From an uncultured Oscillospiraceae bacterium (lineage in GTDB: Bacteria > Bacillota > Clostridia > Oscillospirales > Acutalibacteraceae), in contig CAOKRT010000001.1 in the NCBI GenBank assembly GCA_948471205.1, positions 170,518 through 234,517 on the forward strand: 64,000 bases of DNA, in the 5' to 3' direction. Positions 17,032 through 25,231 of this stretch are shown in pieces; position 1 is the first letter of the stretch; each line of letters opens with the position of its first letter. The notes beneath the pieces were generated by a model. That model was not told the DNA's origin and did not search any database. It saw only the letters and a program-made list of their open reading frames with translations. The position numbers and the translations under genes are program-made.

Positions 17032-17877
17032 ATGAGAGAAATCAGTGCATCTTTAATAACCGATACGGTTAAAGAACTTGTAATACAAGCAAATAAAATT
17101 TTGCCTGACGATTTGGTAGACTGTATATCCTGTTCATGTAAAACAGAAAGCAATGAAACGGCAAAATCAATCTTATGTGATTTGCAAGCCAATATTGATG
17201 CGGCAAAAGAGCTGAATATACCTGTTTGTCAGGATACGGGAATGGCCGTTATTTTCGCTGAAATCGGGCAGTATGTTCATATTTTCGGCGGTGATTTTGA
17301 AACGGCTGTACATAAAGGCGTCAGCCTTGGATATACGGAGGGACTGCTTAGAAAATCTGTTGTCCGCGATCCTTTTTATGATCGGGTTAATACAAACGAT
17401 AATACACCTGCTGTTATACATACAAAAATTGTTGCAGGGGATAAAATAAAAATAACTGCCGCGCCGAAAGGCTTTGGCAGTGAAAATATGAGCAGGCTTC
17501 GTATGTTTACTCCAAGTGCATCAAAAGAAGATATTATCGGCTTTATTGTAGATACTGTTAAAAAAGCAGGCTCCAATCCTTGTCCGCCTGTGGTTATCGG
17601 TATTGGTATCGGCGGTGACTTTGAATACAGTGCCATTCTTGCAAAAAAAGCACTGTGCCGTCCTGTTTCAAAAAGAAACAGTGTGGAGTTTTACAGAGAT
17701 ATGGAAGCAGAACTGCTTGAAAAAATCAATTCGCTTGATATAGGACCGCAGGGGTTCGGCGGAACAACCACCGCCCTTGCCGTTAATATTGAAACATTTC
17801 CGACACATATTGCCGGGCTGCCGGTTGCCGTAAATATAGGCTGCCACGTAACCCGCCATGCCGCAAAGGAGATATAA
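17032..17877 (+). CDS. Fumarate hydratase / tartrate dehydratase, alpha subunit
   Basis: Alpha subunit of the two-subunit class I, oxygen-sensitive 4Fe-4S hydro-lyase family (fumarase or L(+)-tartrate dehydratase). The 281 residues carry three candidate cluster cysteines: C66 (VCQDTGMAVIF), C184 (NPCPPVVIGIGIGG) and C271 (NIGCHVTRHA). The protein looks intact. The beta subunit, which normally follows, is absent: a methyltransferase starts 3 bases after the stop. A beta subunit elsewhere in the genome would be needed for activity. Confidence 0.9.
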   Translation: MREISASLITDTVKELVIQANKILPDDLVDCISCSCKTESNETAKSILCDLQANIDAAKELNIPVCQDTGMAVIFAEIGQYVHIFGGDFETAVHKGVSLGYTEGLLRKSVVRDPFYDRVNTNDNTPAVIHTKIVAGDKIKITAAPKGFGSENMSRLRMFTPSASKEDIIGFIVDTVKKAGSNPCPPVVIGIGIGGDFEYSAILAKKALCRPVSKRNSVEFYRDMEAELLEKINSLDIGPQGFGGTTTALAVNIETFPTHIAGLPVAVNIGCHVTRHAAKEI

Positions 17878-17879
17878 GA

Positions 17880-18995
17880 ATGTATTTATATATGGTTGCA
17901 CCGTGTCTTTTCGGTGTGGAAAGTCTTGTGGCGGATGAACTGAAATTTATGGGCGCTGAAAATGTTGTTTCCGAAAACGGCAGGGTGTTTTTTGAAGGTG
18001 ATGAAAGCATTCTTGCACGCGCGAATATAAACTGCCGCTTTGCCGAAAGAATTCTGATTGTGCTTGACAGATTCAAAGCAGTTACTTTTACAGAACTTTT
18101 TGATACTGTAAAGCTTATTAACTGGAGCGATTTTATAGGTTCGCAGGATACTTTTCCTGTTAAGGGCTACAGTCTTAATTCTGAACTGCATTCGGTGCCG
18201 GACTGTCAGAAAATCATTAAAAAAGCCGTGGTTGAAAGTCTGAAAGAGGATTATCATATCTCGTGGTTTGAGGAAACCGGTCCCGTTCATCAGATTCAGT
18301 TTTCAATTATAAAAGATGATGTTACAATTATGCTTGATACTTCAGGCACAGGGCTTCATAAAAGAGGCTACCGTCCGGAAGCAAACGAAGCGCCTATAAG
18401 AGAAACACTTGCTGCGGCAATGTGTTCCCTTTCAAAACTGCGTCATTATCATACGATGTATGATCCTTTCTGCGGCAGCGGCACCATTCTGATAGAGGGT
18501 GCAATGCTTGCTCATAATATAGCACCCGGAATTAACCGTAATTTTGAGGTGGACAGATGGGGATTTGTTCCCGAAGCAGTATGGAAGCAGGAGCGCCAGA
18601 GATGCCGTGATATTATTAAGACAGACACGGATTTTGTTGCTTTCGGCACGGATATTGATTACCGTGCAATAGAACTGACACTTGCAAATGCCAAGCGTAT
18701 TAAGGTTGATACGTTTTTAAGGCTTGATACGGCTGATATAAAAGATTTCTGCCCCACAAGCGAAAAGGGCACACTTGTTACCAATCCGCCTTACGGTGAA
18801 CGGATGCTGGATATTAAAGATGCCGAACGGCTTTATAATATTATGGGCAATAAGTTTGCTGCAAAGCACGGCTGGAGCTATGGTATCATTTCACCTGATG
18901 AGGAATTTGAAAAGTGTTTCGGCAGAAAAGCAGACAAACGGCGCAAGCTTTATAACGGCATGATAAAATGTCAGTATTATATGTATTTTAAGTAA
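17880..18995 (+). CDS. THUMP-domain class I SAM-dependent RNA methyltransferase (RlmL-like)
   Basis: 371 residues. An N-terminal THUMP-type RNA-binding region (about 1-155) precedes a Rossmann methyltransferase with SGTGLHKRGYRPEANEAP, the SAM-binding DPFCGSGTILIEG and the N6-guanine/adenine-type catalytic motif TNPPYGERM. It matches the RlmL/YcbY N-terminal half that methylates 23S rRNA guanine, without the RlmK half. The exact rRNA target is inferred from family only. Confidence 0.88.
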   Translation: MYLYMVAPCLFGVESLVADELKFMGAENVVSENGRVFFEGDESILARANINCRFAERILIVLDRFKAVTFTELFDTVKLINWSDFIGSQDTFPVKGYSLNSELHSVPDCQKIIKKAVVESLKEDYHISWFEETGPVHQIQFSIIKDDVTIMLDTSGTGLHKRGYRPEANEAPIRETLAAAMCSLSKLRHYHTMYDPFCGSGTILIEGAMLAHNIAPGINRNFEVDRWGFVPEAVWKQERQRCRDIIKTDTDFVAFGTDIDYRAIELTLANAKRIKVDTFLRLDTADIKDFCPTSEKGTLVTNPPYGERMLDIKDAERLYNIMGNKFAAKHGWSYGIISPDEEFEKCFGRKADKRRKLYNGMIKCQYYMYFK

Positions 18996-19004
18996 GGAAA
19001 ATAT

Positions 19005-19469
19005 ATGAACAGAAAAGACAGGGAAGTAACGGATTTTTGTGAAATCCTATCCATTATAAATTCGTGCAGCACAATACGGCTTGGTATTGATAACGGAGAA
19101 TATCCTTATATCGTTCCGCTTTCTTTTGGTTTTGAAGCAGAGGACAACAAAATTATTTTTTATGCTCATTGTGCCAAGAAGGGATTAAAACTTGATTTGA
19201 TAAAGAAAAATCCACGGGTATGTGTTGAAACAGATACAATGAACGGATATGTAAATACTGCGCAGGGTGTAACAACAGATTACAGAAGTTTTATTGGCTT
19301 CGGTATTGCTGAAACTGCGGATTATGATGATACGGTTAAAGGACTTAATCTTTTAATGAAGCACTGTGAAATCACAGATTGTTCAGCAGAAGAATGTGCA
19401 AAGCTGGGCATAACGGCTGTTATTAAGATTACTGTTGATCAGTATACAGCAAAAAGATTTAAGGGATAA
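19005..19469 (+). CDS. Pyridoxamine 5-prime-phosphate oxidase-like flavin-binding protein (NimA/PPOX type)
   Basis: 154-residue split-barrel flavoprotein of the Pyridox_ox_2 group. Recognisable features are STIRLGIDNGEYPYIVPLSF, the FMN-contact stretch IIFYAHCAKKGLKLDLI and FIGFGIAE. Members include 5-nitroimidazole reductases and many uncharacterised proteins, so the substrate is unknown. It is followed by a strong terminator. Confidence 0.8.
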   Translation: MNRKDREVTDFCEILSIINSCSTIRLGIDNGEYPYIVPLSFGFEAEDNKIIFYAHCAKKGLKLDLIKKNPRVCVETDTMNGYVNTAQGVTTDYRSFIGFGIAETADYDDTVKGLNLLMKHCEITDCSAEECAKLGITAVIKITVDQYTAKRFKG

Positions 19470-19472
19470 AAT

Positions 19473-19526
19473 AAAAAGGCATCTGTAAGCGTTTTTGGTA
19501 AAAACGGTTCGCAGAATGCCTTTTTT
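19473..19526 (+). terminator. Intrinsic terminator after the PPOX gene
   Basis: AAAGGCAT / ATGCCTTT stem extended by CTG / CAG with one bulged A and an inner stem-loop, then T6. Its A-rich left side could also work on the other strand for the minus-strand genes ending at 19586. Confidence 0.8.
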
Positions 19527-19585
19527 ATTTTACAGATGTGAATATGTAGTAAATAAATTTATTTATCGGAACACATTGCATTCAA

Positions 19586-20059
19586 TCAAAAACTTTTGGT
19601 TTTTGAACCCAAAAACATAAATACGCCGGGAAGCAACGAAGTTAACACTGCCGTTATGCTTTTAAATAACACAGCATTACTTAAAACGGCGTTAAAATGC
19701 CATATAATTTCTTTAACATAAACATAAATTGGATTGATAAATGTTCCTACATAAAATATAAAGGTATTTTCAAGGCATATCATGACAGCAGATATGAGCA
19801 ACAGAATCACAAATTGAATTATGAATCCGTTTTTTAGTAGTTTATCTGAAAAGCAATATCCGAAAATAAAATTTAAAATCAATGTTGAAACAACTATGCC
19901 GATATACAATAAAATTTGCCAAATATCTTGTTTTATTTCTTTTATTATAAAAATACTTACCAGATAAAATACTGTTATTACTGAAACAGATGATATGATT
20001 GAAAACAATGTTTGTATACCATATTTCATAAAAAAACTATTATAATCTTTTTTGTTCAT
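19586..20059 (-). CDS. Hypothetical membrane protein
   Basis: 157 residues with four hydrophobic segments and almost no other sequence signature; it starts MNKKDYNSFF and ends with a short basic tail. I recognise no family. AGGTGG precedes the start on the minus strand. It is AT-rich and Ile/Phe/Lys-rich compared with neighbours, and sits in a minus-strand patch between two + strand operons, which suggests acquired DNA. Possibly a transport or immunity-type membrane protein, but nothing proves this. Confidence 0.6.
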   Translation of the reverse strand: MNKKDYNSFFMKYGIQTLFSIISSVSVITVFYLVSIFIIKEIKQDIWQILLYIGIVVSTLILNFIFGYCFSDKLLKNGFIIQFVILLLISAVMICLENTFIFYVGTFINPIYVYVKEIIWHFNAVLSNAVLFKSITAVLTSLLPGVFMFLGSKTKSF

Positions 20060-20075
20060 AAACCACCTGCTTTCA

Positions 20076-20687
20076 TTAAACAGGAGAACCTTTATTAGGT
20101 TCGTAAAAGATTGTTTTATTATAGTTTATAATAGGTCGTAATTCATCTTTTCCGATACAAATATATATAGGTGATCCTGTGTTTTTTAGATATTGTTTAA
20201 CATCTTCTTCATCGTATTCTTTTGATACAAAATAGTACAGTGTATTTTCACTGCATATATTAGATGATACATTACATGGCACATTCATATATATTGATTC
20301 GTGGCAAAAATCTGTTATCCTTGCAAAAACAAACTTATTTTCTGCTACATTTTTCTTATCACAGGCAATTTTAATTTTATATACATTAAATGTATTCAAA
20401 TCAAACTTCATATTTTTTTCAGATTCGGAAATTTCCTTGTTGCCATCATAAATATCATAATACATACAAATATCACCGACTGTCTGATTGAAAAATTGAT
20501 TCAGTAATCCATATACTTCTTCATTGTTCGGATTGTCGGGATTTTCAACAAGAGATACGGATGAAATGTATATATCCACATTTTCTTTAAGATTTTTCTT
20601 GTATATATTTCTGCCTATTGTTATTATTACCGTTACCATTATAATAATTGAAAAAGAAGCAACTATCATTGTCCTTTTTTTGTTCAT
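20076..20687 (-). CDS. Hypothetical membrane-anchored extracytoplasmic protein
   Basis: 203 residues: a basic start (MNKKR), one hydrophobic segment (about 7-25), then a soluble, cysteine-containing domain predicted outside the membrane. No recognisable motif. GGAAGGAGG on the minus strand is a strong ribosome binding site. It lies 16 bases upstream of the four-helix membrane protein at 19586-20059, so the two probably form one transcript and may act together at the cell surface. Confidence 0.6.
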   Translation of the reverse strand: MNKKRTMIVASFSIIIMVTVIITIGRNIYKKNLKENVDIYISSVSLVENPDNPNNEEVYGLLNQFFNQTVGDICMYYDIYDGNKEISESEKNMKFDLNTFNVYKIKIACDKKNVAENKFVFARITDFCHESIYMNVPCNVSSNICSENTLYYFVSKEYDEEDVKQYLKNTGSPIYICIGKDELRPIINYNKTIFYEPNKGSPV

Positions 20688-20706
20688 AATATATATGCCT
20701 CCTTCC

Positions 20707-20928
20707 TTATCCCCAAGAAAATAAAATAACTAATACATATACTGCTGTATATGCGTTGACTTTGCTTTTTAACGAAGAAGTCCTACCGTCTGATGGACTT
20801 GTATGTGCATAATATGCTATATCCTTTTTACTGTTAGTGTTATAGATAACGCCATTTATTGCCGTATGGTCCATTTCTCCATTACTTGTATTTTTGTCAA
20901 ACATAATGACAGCCGCACATTTACTCAT
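20707..20928 (-). pseudogene. Probable remnant of an Amidase_6-type domain protein
   Basis: 73-residue reading frame whose sequence (DHTAINGVIYNT, then IAYYAHTSPSDGR and AYTAVYVLVIL) resembles the C-terminal end of putative amidase (Amidase_6) domains, where a conserved His precedes strands like these. The frame is closed by a stop a short way upstream, and the Cys-containing N-terminal half of the domain is missing. I read it as a 5-prime-truncated relic; a short functional protein is less likely. First of the three minus-strand frames in this patch. Confidence 0.45.
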
Positions 20929-21078
20929 ATTGCTATGTTCATCTGTAACTTGTTTAGCATTTGGTGTGTTTCATAAAAGTTACAAACATTATTATTTCCT
21001 ATATATTAATTATACACATAAATAAATCAGCGGTAAAGGCTTATTTTATGTAAAAGCGCATCTAAATTATGCGAAACC

Positions 21079-21132
21079 GCAATTAATTAATAAAACCGGT
21101 GTCATTAAAGGGCATCGGTTTTATTAAATTGC
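21079..21132. terminator. Long AT-rich hairpin, possible bidirectional terminator
   Basis: Arms of about 20 bases, GCAATT plus TAATAAAACCG with a 3-nt bulge pairing with CGGTTTTATTA plus AATTGC; an 11-nt loop region separates them. T-rich or A-rich flanks on both sides would allow termination in either direction. Confidence 0.5.
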
Positions 21133-21214
21133 AAAATGTTTATGATAAATGCAATTTTACAAACAATTGGGGCAATAGTATAGTAAAGATACCCGTGCCG
21201 GGATTAACTGCTTA

Positions 21215-21232
21215 TATGCAGTGTACTGCATA
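21215..21232. repeat. 18-bp palindrome
   Basis: TATGCAGT - GT - ACTGCATA, perfect 8-bp arms, about 70 bp upstream of the dinB -35. A possible operator. Confidence 0.4.
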
Positions 21233-21299
21233 ACCGTGTTTAGAATTTATTTTTGACGGTATCAGGAAAATATTTCTTTTTGTAAATTCTTAAAAATGA

Positions 21300-21328
21300 T
21301 TGACTTTTTAATGCGTTTCAGATATAAT
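21300..21328 (+). promoter_or_regulatory. Predicted sigma-A promoter for dinB
   Basis: TTGACT (21300-21305), 17-bp spacer, TATAAT (21323-21328); near consensus. Confidence 0.8.
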
Positions 21329-21342
21329 AAAACAAATGTTCG
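21329..21342. promoter_or_regulatory. Candidate LexA (SOS) operator
   Basis: AAAACAAATGTTCG directly downstream of the -10. Compared with the Firmicutes consensus CGAAC-N4-GTTCG the right half is perfect and the left half matches three of five positions. The position over the transcription start would suit repression of a DNA polymerase IV gene. Confidence 0.45.
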
Positions 21343-21349
21343 ATAGAGG

Positions 21350-22606
21350 GTGAAAACAATAGAAAGAACAATCCTGCATATAGACTGCAACAAATTTTAT
21401 GCATCTGTGGAATGTCTGCACCGTCCTGAAATCAGAAATAAGCCGGTTGTGGTAGGCGGAAATGAAGAAACACGCCACGGTATTGTTTTAACCGGGAATG
21501 CGATTGCATCCGGATACGGCATTAAAACGGCAGATCCGCTTTGGAAAGCAAGAAGCAAGTGCCCCGAATTAATTGTTGTGCCGCCGAACTATCCGTTATA
21601 TGTGCGTTTTTCAAATATGGCGAAAAATATTTATAAGGATTATTCCGATTTTATTGAACCGTTCGGGCTGGATGAAAACTGGCTTGATGTTACAGGCGAC
21701 CGAAGAAGCGGACAGGTTATTGCCGAGGAAATAAAAGAACGCGTTAAGGCTGAACTTGGCATAACCGTAAGTATCGGCGTTTCATGGAATAAAATTTTTG
21801 CAAAGTTCGGTTCGGATTATAAAAAACCGGATGCCGTAACGGTGATAAACAAAAACAATTATAAGAATATTGTGTGGAAAAGCCCGTGCAGTGATTTGCT
21901 GTTTGTGGGTCCTGCCACAACAAAAAAACTTCATGCATACGGTATTTATACAATAGGCGATCTTGCATTGGCAGACATGCATTTTCTTAAATCACTGTTT
22001 GGAAAAAACGGTGAAATTCTGCATTCCTTTTCAAATGGGCTGGATACTGCGCCTGTTCGCCATATAGATGACGAACAGGCTGTTAAAAGTATTGGAAATT
22101 CCACAACAACACCGCGTGATATGGTAAATAATAATGATGTAAAAACCGTTTTTACTGTGCTTGGAGAAAGTGTTGCGCGACGTATGAGAGAGCAGGGTGT
22201 AAAGGGGAAAACGGTTACAATAACACTGCGAGATAAAAATCTGCATCATTTTACAAGGCAGGGTCAGTTAAAGGTGCATTCTGATGTTTCGTCTGAATTG
22301 ATTGATTTGGCCATGAAAATTTTTCTTGAAAATTATAACTGGAATAATCCTTTGCGAAGCATTGGCATAACGGTTTCCGATTTTGATTTGGATGAAGCTG
22401 TGCAGTTTGATTTGTCAGGCTCTGTGGAAAAAAGAGAAAAGCTGGAGAAGCTGGAAAGAGCTGTGGATGATATCAGAAAGCGCTTCGGAAATTATTCTGT
22501 TCAAAGGGCATCTATGCTGGCGGATATAAGATTAAGCCGTTTTAATCCGCATGATGACCATACTATACATCCGATAGGGTATTTTAAACATTATAAGGAG
22601 ATGTAA
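21350..22606 (+). CDS. dinB: Y-family DNA polymerase IV
   Basis: Error-prone translesion polymerase, 418 residues. Catalytic features: the metal aspartate in LHIDCNKFYASVE, GYGIKTADPLW, and the second acidic site in GLDENWLDVTG, followed by thumb and little-finger regions. The listed start is GTG at 21350, but GAGGG (21346-21350) overlaps it. The in-frame codon with ideal spacing is ATA at 21359, which lines up with the first residue of a typical MERTILHID-like start. A small conserved gene follows at 6 bases. The promoter carries a LexA-like site. Confidence 0.93.
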   Translation: MKTIERTILHIDCNKFYASVECLHRPEIRNKPVVVGGNEETRHGIVLTGNAIASGYGIKTADPLWKARSKCPELIVVPPNYPLYVRFSNMAKNIYKDYSDFIEPFGLDENWLDVTGDRRSGQVIAEEIKERVKAELGITVSIGVSWNKIFAKFGSDYKKPDAVTVINKNNYKNIVWKSPCSDLLFVGPATTKKLHAYGIYTIGDLALADMHFLKSLFGKNGEILHSFSNGLDTAPVRHIDDEQAVKSIGNSTTTPRDMVNNNDVKTVFTVLGESVARRMREQGVKGKTVTITLRDKNLHHFTRQGQLKVHSDVSSELIDLAMKIFLENYNWNNPLRSIGITVSDFDLDEAVQFDLSGSVEKREKLEKLERAVDDIRKRFGNYSVQRASMLADIRLSRFNPHDDHTIHPIGYFKHYKEM

Positions 22607-22611
22607 AAAAT

Positions 22612-22842
22612 ATGAAGAATTATGTTGAAGTTACTGCCGTTTTTGACACAGAAGGCGGAATTATGCCGAAAGAAGTAAAAATTGACGACGATAGGTTTGA
22701 GGTGGACAGAGTGCTGGATATACGCCCTGCGGCATCGCTTAAATCCGGCGGAGCAGGTATACGCTACAAATGCAGAATCATGGGCAGGGAAACTTACCTT
22801 TTTCTTGAAGAAACAAAATGGTTTCTTGAGCTTGCCGAATAG
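22612..22842 (+). CDS. Small protein of unknown function linked to dinB
   Basis: 76 residues (MKNYVEVTAVFDTEGGIMPK ... GIRYKCRIMGRETYLFLEE ... WFLELAE), predicted as a compact beta-rich soluble protein; no transmembrane segment. It starts 6 bases after dinB, with AAGGAG upstream, so it is almost certainly co-transcribed. I do not know its function; the arrangement suggests a DNA-damage-response accessory. Confidence 0.7.
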   Translation: MKNYVEVTAVFDTEGGIMPKEVKIDDDRFEVDRVLDIRPAASLKSGGAGIRYKCRIMGRETYLFLEETKWFLELAE

Positions 22843-22929
22843 GTATTGCTGCTTAAAAAAACAGGGATTTATTAAATATTTTTACAATAATTCTTATAAA
22901 TTCTATATATTTATTGGTTTAATTGATTC

Positions 22930-22958
22930 TTGAAAAGCCGATATAAAAGTGGTAAAAT
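22930..22958 (+). promoter_or_regulatory. Predicted sigma-A promoter for the aminotransferase gene
   Basis: TTGAAA (22930-22935), 17-bp spacer, TAAAAT (22953-22958). Confidence 0.7.
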
Positions 22959-22990
22959 ACTTCCATTAAATTTTAACGGAGGATAAATTT

Positions 22991-24250
22991 ATGGCTAAGC
23001 TCTATAATGAAATGACAGCGCAGGAATTGAAAGCAGAGCAGAAAATTCTTGAAAAGCGTTATAATGATTTTAAAGCAAAGGGATTAAAGCTGGATATGAG
23101 CCGCGGCAAGCCGGGTAAGGATCAGCTTGATTTATCATCTGCAATGAATGATGTTAAGAATTATGTTTCAGATGGTTTTGATGTAAGAAACTACGGTTTG
23201 ATGGACGGTATTCCAAGCTGTAAAAAACTGTTTGCGGATTTAATGGGTGTGCAGTCTGAAAATGTTATAGTCGGACCGAATGCAAGCCTTACTCTGATGT
23301 TTGATTATATAAGCCAGTGCTTTACACACGGTGCAGGAGATATTCCGTGGTGTAAGCTTGATGAGGTTAAATTCCTTTGCCCTGTTCCGGGATATGACCG
23401 TCATTTTACAATTCTTGAGCATTTTGGAATTAAAATGATTAATATTGCTATGAAGGCAGACGGTCCCGATATGGATGCAATAGAGGAATATATCCGTGAT
23501 GAAAGTGTAAAGGGCATGATATGTGTTCCGAAATATTCAAATCCGCAGGGCATTACATTCAGCGATGCTGTTGTAAAACGTATTGCGGCAATGAAGCCGG
23601 CAGCAAAGGATTTCAGAATTATCTGGGATAATGCTTACTGTATTCATGATTTGGACGATAACGGTGATACACTTCTTAATATTTTTGATGTTTTGCCTGC
23701 ATACGGCAACGAGGATATGGTTATTGAGGTTTGCTCAACTTCAAAAATTACATTCCCCGGTGCGGGTGTTTCTGCACTGATTGCAAGCGATAATAATATT
23801 GCGGCAATTAAAAAACGTCTTAATGCACAGACAATCAGCTATGATAAAATGAATCAGCACCGCCATGTTGTATTTTTCGGAAATGCAGACGGTGTGTTCA
23901 GTCATATGAAAAAGCATGCTGCCATTCTGAAACCGAAGTTTGATATGGTGCTTGGACATCTTGAAAAAGAACTTGCAGGAAAAGGCATTGCCGAATGGTT
24001 TAATCCGAAAGGCGGTTACTTTATCAGCCTTGATGTTTTAAGCGGCTGTGCAAAGCGTGTAGGCGAACTTTGCAGGGAAGCAGGTGTTGTTTTAACATCT
24101 GTCGGCGCAACATATCCTTATGGCAAGGATGAAAACGATAGCAATATCCGTATTGCACCGAGTTTTCCTCCTGTGGCAGAACTTGATATGGCCGCTGAAT
24201 TGCTTTGTATCTGTGTGCAGCTTGCATGCATTGAAAAATTGCTTGGTTAA
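22991..24250 (+). CDS. PLP-dependent aminotransferase, aspartate aminotransferase type Ic family
   Basis: 419-residue fold-type I enzyme using pyridoxal phosphate. Features: LDMSRGKPGKDQLDLS near the start, the Asn-Pro-type substrate region VPKYSNPQGITFS, DNAYCIHDL containing the PLP-ring aspartate, and the Schiff-base lysine in CSTSKITFPGAGVS. The pattern fits the Asp_aminotransf (PF12897) group, shown in other bacteria to be an aspartate aminotransferase. It overlaps the following transporter by TAATG. Confidence 0.85.
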   Translation: MAKLYNEMTAQELKAEQKILEKRYNDFKAKGLKLDMSRGKPGKDQLDLSSAMNDVKNYVSDGFDVRNYGLMDGIPSCKKLFADLMGVQSENVIVGPNASLTLMFDYISQCFTHGAGDIPWCKLDEVKFLCPVPGYDRHFTILEHFGIKMINIAMKADGPDMDAIEEYIRDESVKGMICVPKYSNPQGITFSDAVVKRIAAMKPAAKDFRIIWDNAYCIHDLDDNGDTLLNIFDVLPAYGNEDMVIEVCSTSKITFPGAGVSALIASDNNIAAIKKRLNAQTISYDKMNQHRHVVFFGNADGVFSHMKKHAAILKPKFDMVLGHLEKELAGKGIAEWFNPKGGYFISLDVLSGCAKRVGELCREAGVVLTSVGATYPYGKDENDSNIRIAPSFPPVAELDMAAELLCICVQLACIEKLLG

Positions 24251-25161
24251 TGATGAACAATAAAATCAGTAATAAAACAAAGGGTGTAATTTTTATATTG
24301 CTGTCTGCTGTTTGCTTTACGGGAATGAATACATTTGTAAGGCTTTCAGGTGATATTCCCACATTTCAGAAGGTGTTTTTCAGAAACTTTGTTGCTATGT
24401 TTTTTGCGCTTTTTGCACTTTTGAAAGCCGGTGAAAGTTTTAAGCCCAAAAAGGGCAGCCTGAAATTTCTTCTTATCCGTTCTGCAGCAGGCATAATCGG
24501 CGTAATCGGAAATTTTTATGCAATTGATAAAATTGATTTGTCCGATGCTTCCATGCTTAATAAAATGAGCCCCTTTTTTGCACTGATATTTTCAGCGGTT
24601 TTTATCAAGGAAAAGGTAAAGCCAAAACAGGCAACGGCAATTGCCGTTGCTTTTATAGGCGCACTTTTCATAATAAAACCTGCTTTCGGCAATGAAAATC
24701 TGCTTGCGTCAATGGCCGGATTTATAGGCGGTATGTGTGCGGGCGGCGCTTATACCTGTGTGCGCTGGCTTGGAATAAAGGGGGAAAACGGTAAACGGAT
24801 TGTTTTCTTTTTTTCAGCATTTTCAAGTCTTGTAACACTGCCGTATCTTATATTTAATTATCATCCCATGGAACTGTATCAGTGGGCGGCACTGCTTATG
24901 GCAGGTCTTTGCGCTGCGGGCGGTCAGTTTTCAATTACTGCGGCATATACCCATGCTCCAAGCAGGGAAATTTCGGTTTATGATTATTCCCAGGTTATTT
25001 TTGCGGCAATTGTTGGTTTCTTTGCATTCGGCGATATACCCGATTTATGGTCCTTTGCAGGTTATTTTATTATCTGCGCAATGGCTGTTTGGATGTTTAT
25101 ATACAATAACAGGAACGAACAATTAAAAAAATCTGATGTCTCAATATCTTGTGTAAAGTAA
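24250..25161 (+). CDS. DMT-superfamily (EamA) transporter
   Basis: 303-residue integral membrane protein with about ten hydrophobic helices arranged as two EamA repeats (the first ending near KPAFGNE, the second beginning at LLASMAGFIGG). The family exports amino acids or other metabolites; the overlap with an aspartate aminotransferase-type gene suggests, without proving, an amino-acid-related substrate. ATG-ATG start at 24250. Confidence 0.85.
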   Translation: MMNNKISNKTKGVIFILLSAVCFTGMNTFVRLSGDIPTFQKVFFRNFVAMFFALFALLKAGESFKPKKGSLKFLLIRSAAGIIGVIGNFYAIDKIDLSDASMLNKMSPFFALIFSAVFIKEKVKPKQATAIAVAFIGALFIIKPAFGNENLLASMAGFIGGMCAGGAYTCVRWLGIKGENGKRIVFFFSAFSSLVTLPYLIFNYHPMELYQWAALLMAGLCAAGGQFSITAAYTHAPSREISVYDYSQVIFAAIVGFFAFGDIPDLWSFAGYFIICAMAVWMFIYNNRNEQLKKSDVSISCVK

Positions 25162-25167
25162 AAATAC

Positions 25168-25196
25168 TTGCATTTGTCTATATATTGTGTTATAAT
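25168..25196 (+). promoter_or_regulatory. Predicted sigma-A promoter for nrdR
   Basis: TTGCAT (25168-25173), 17-bp spacer, TATAAT (25191-25196). Confidence 0.75.
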
Positions 25197-25231
25197 GCAG
25201 ATTGTGATAATCTTTTAAGGGGGATTTTATT

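Larger units (their letters stand above)
20929..21349. other. 421-bp intergenic region upstream of dinB
   Basis: Holds no convincing gene. It contains a long inverted repeat (21079-21132), an 18-bp palindrome (21215-21232) and the dinB promoter with a LexA-like site (21300-21342). The segment next to 20928 has in-frame stops and may be further decayed amidase sequence. Confidence 0.7.
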
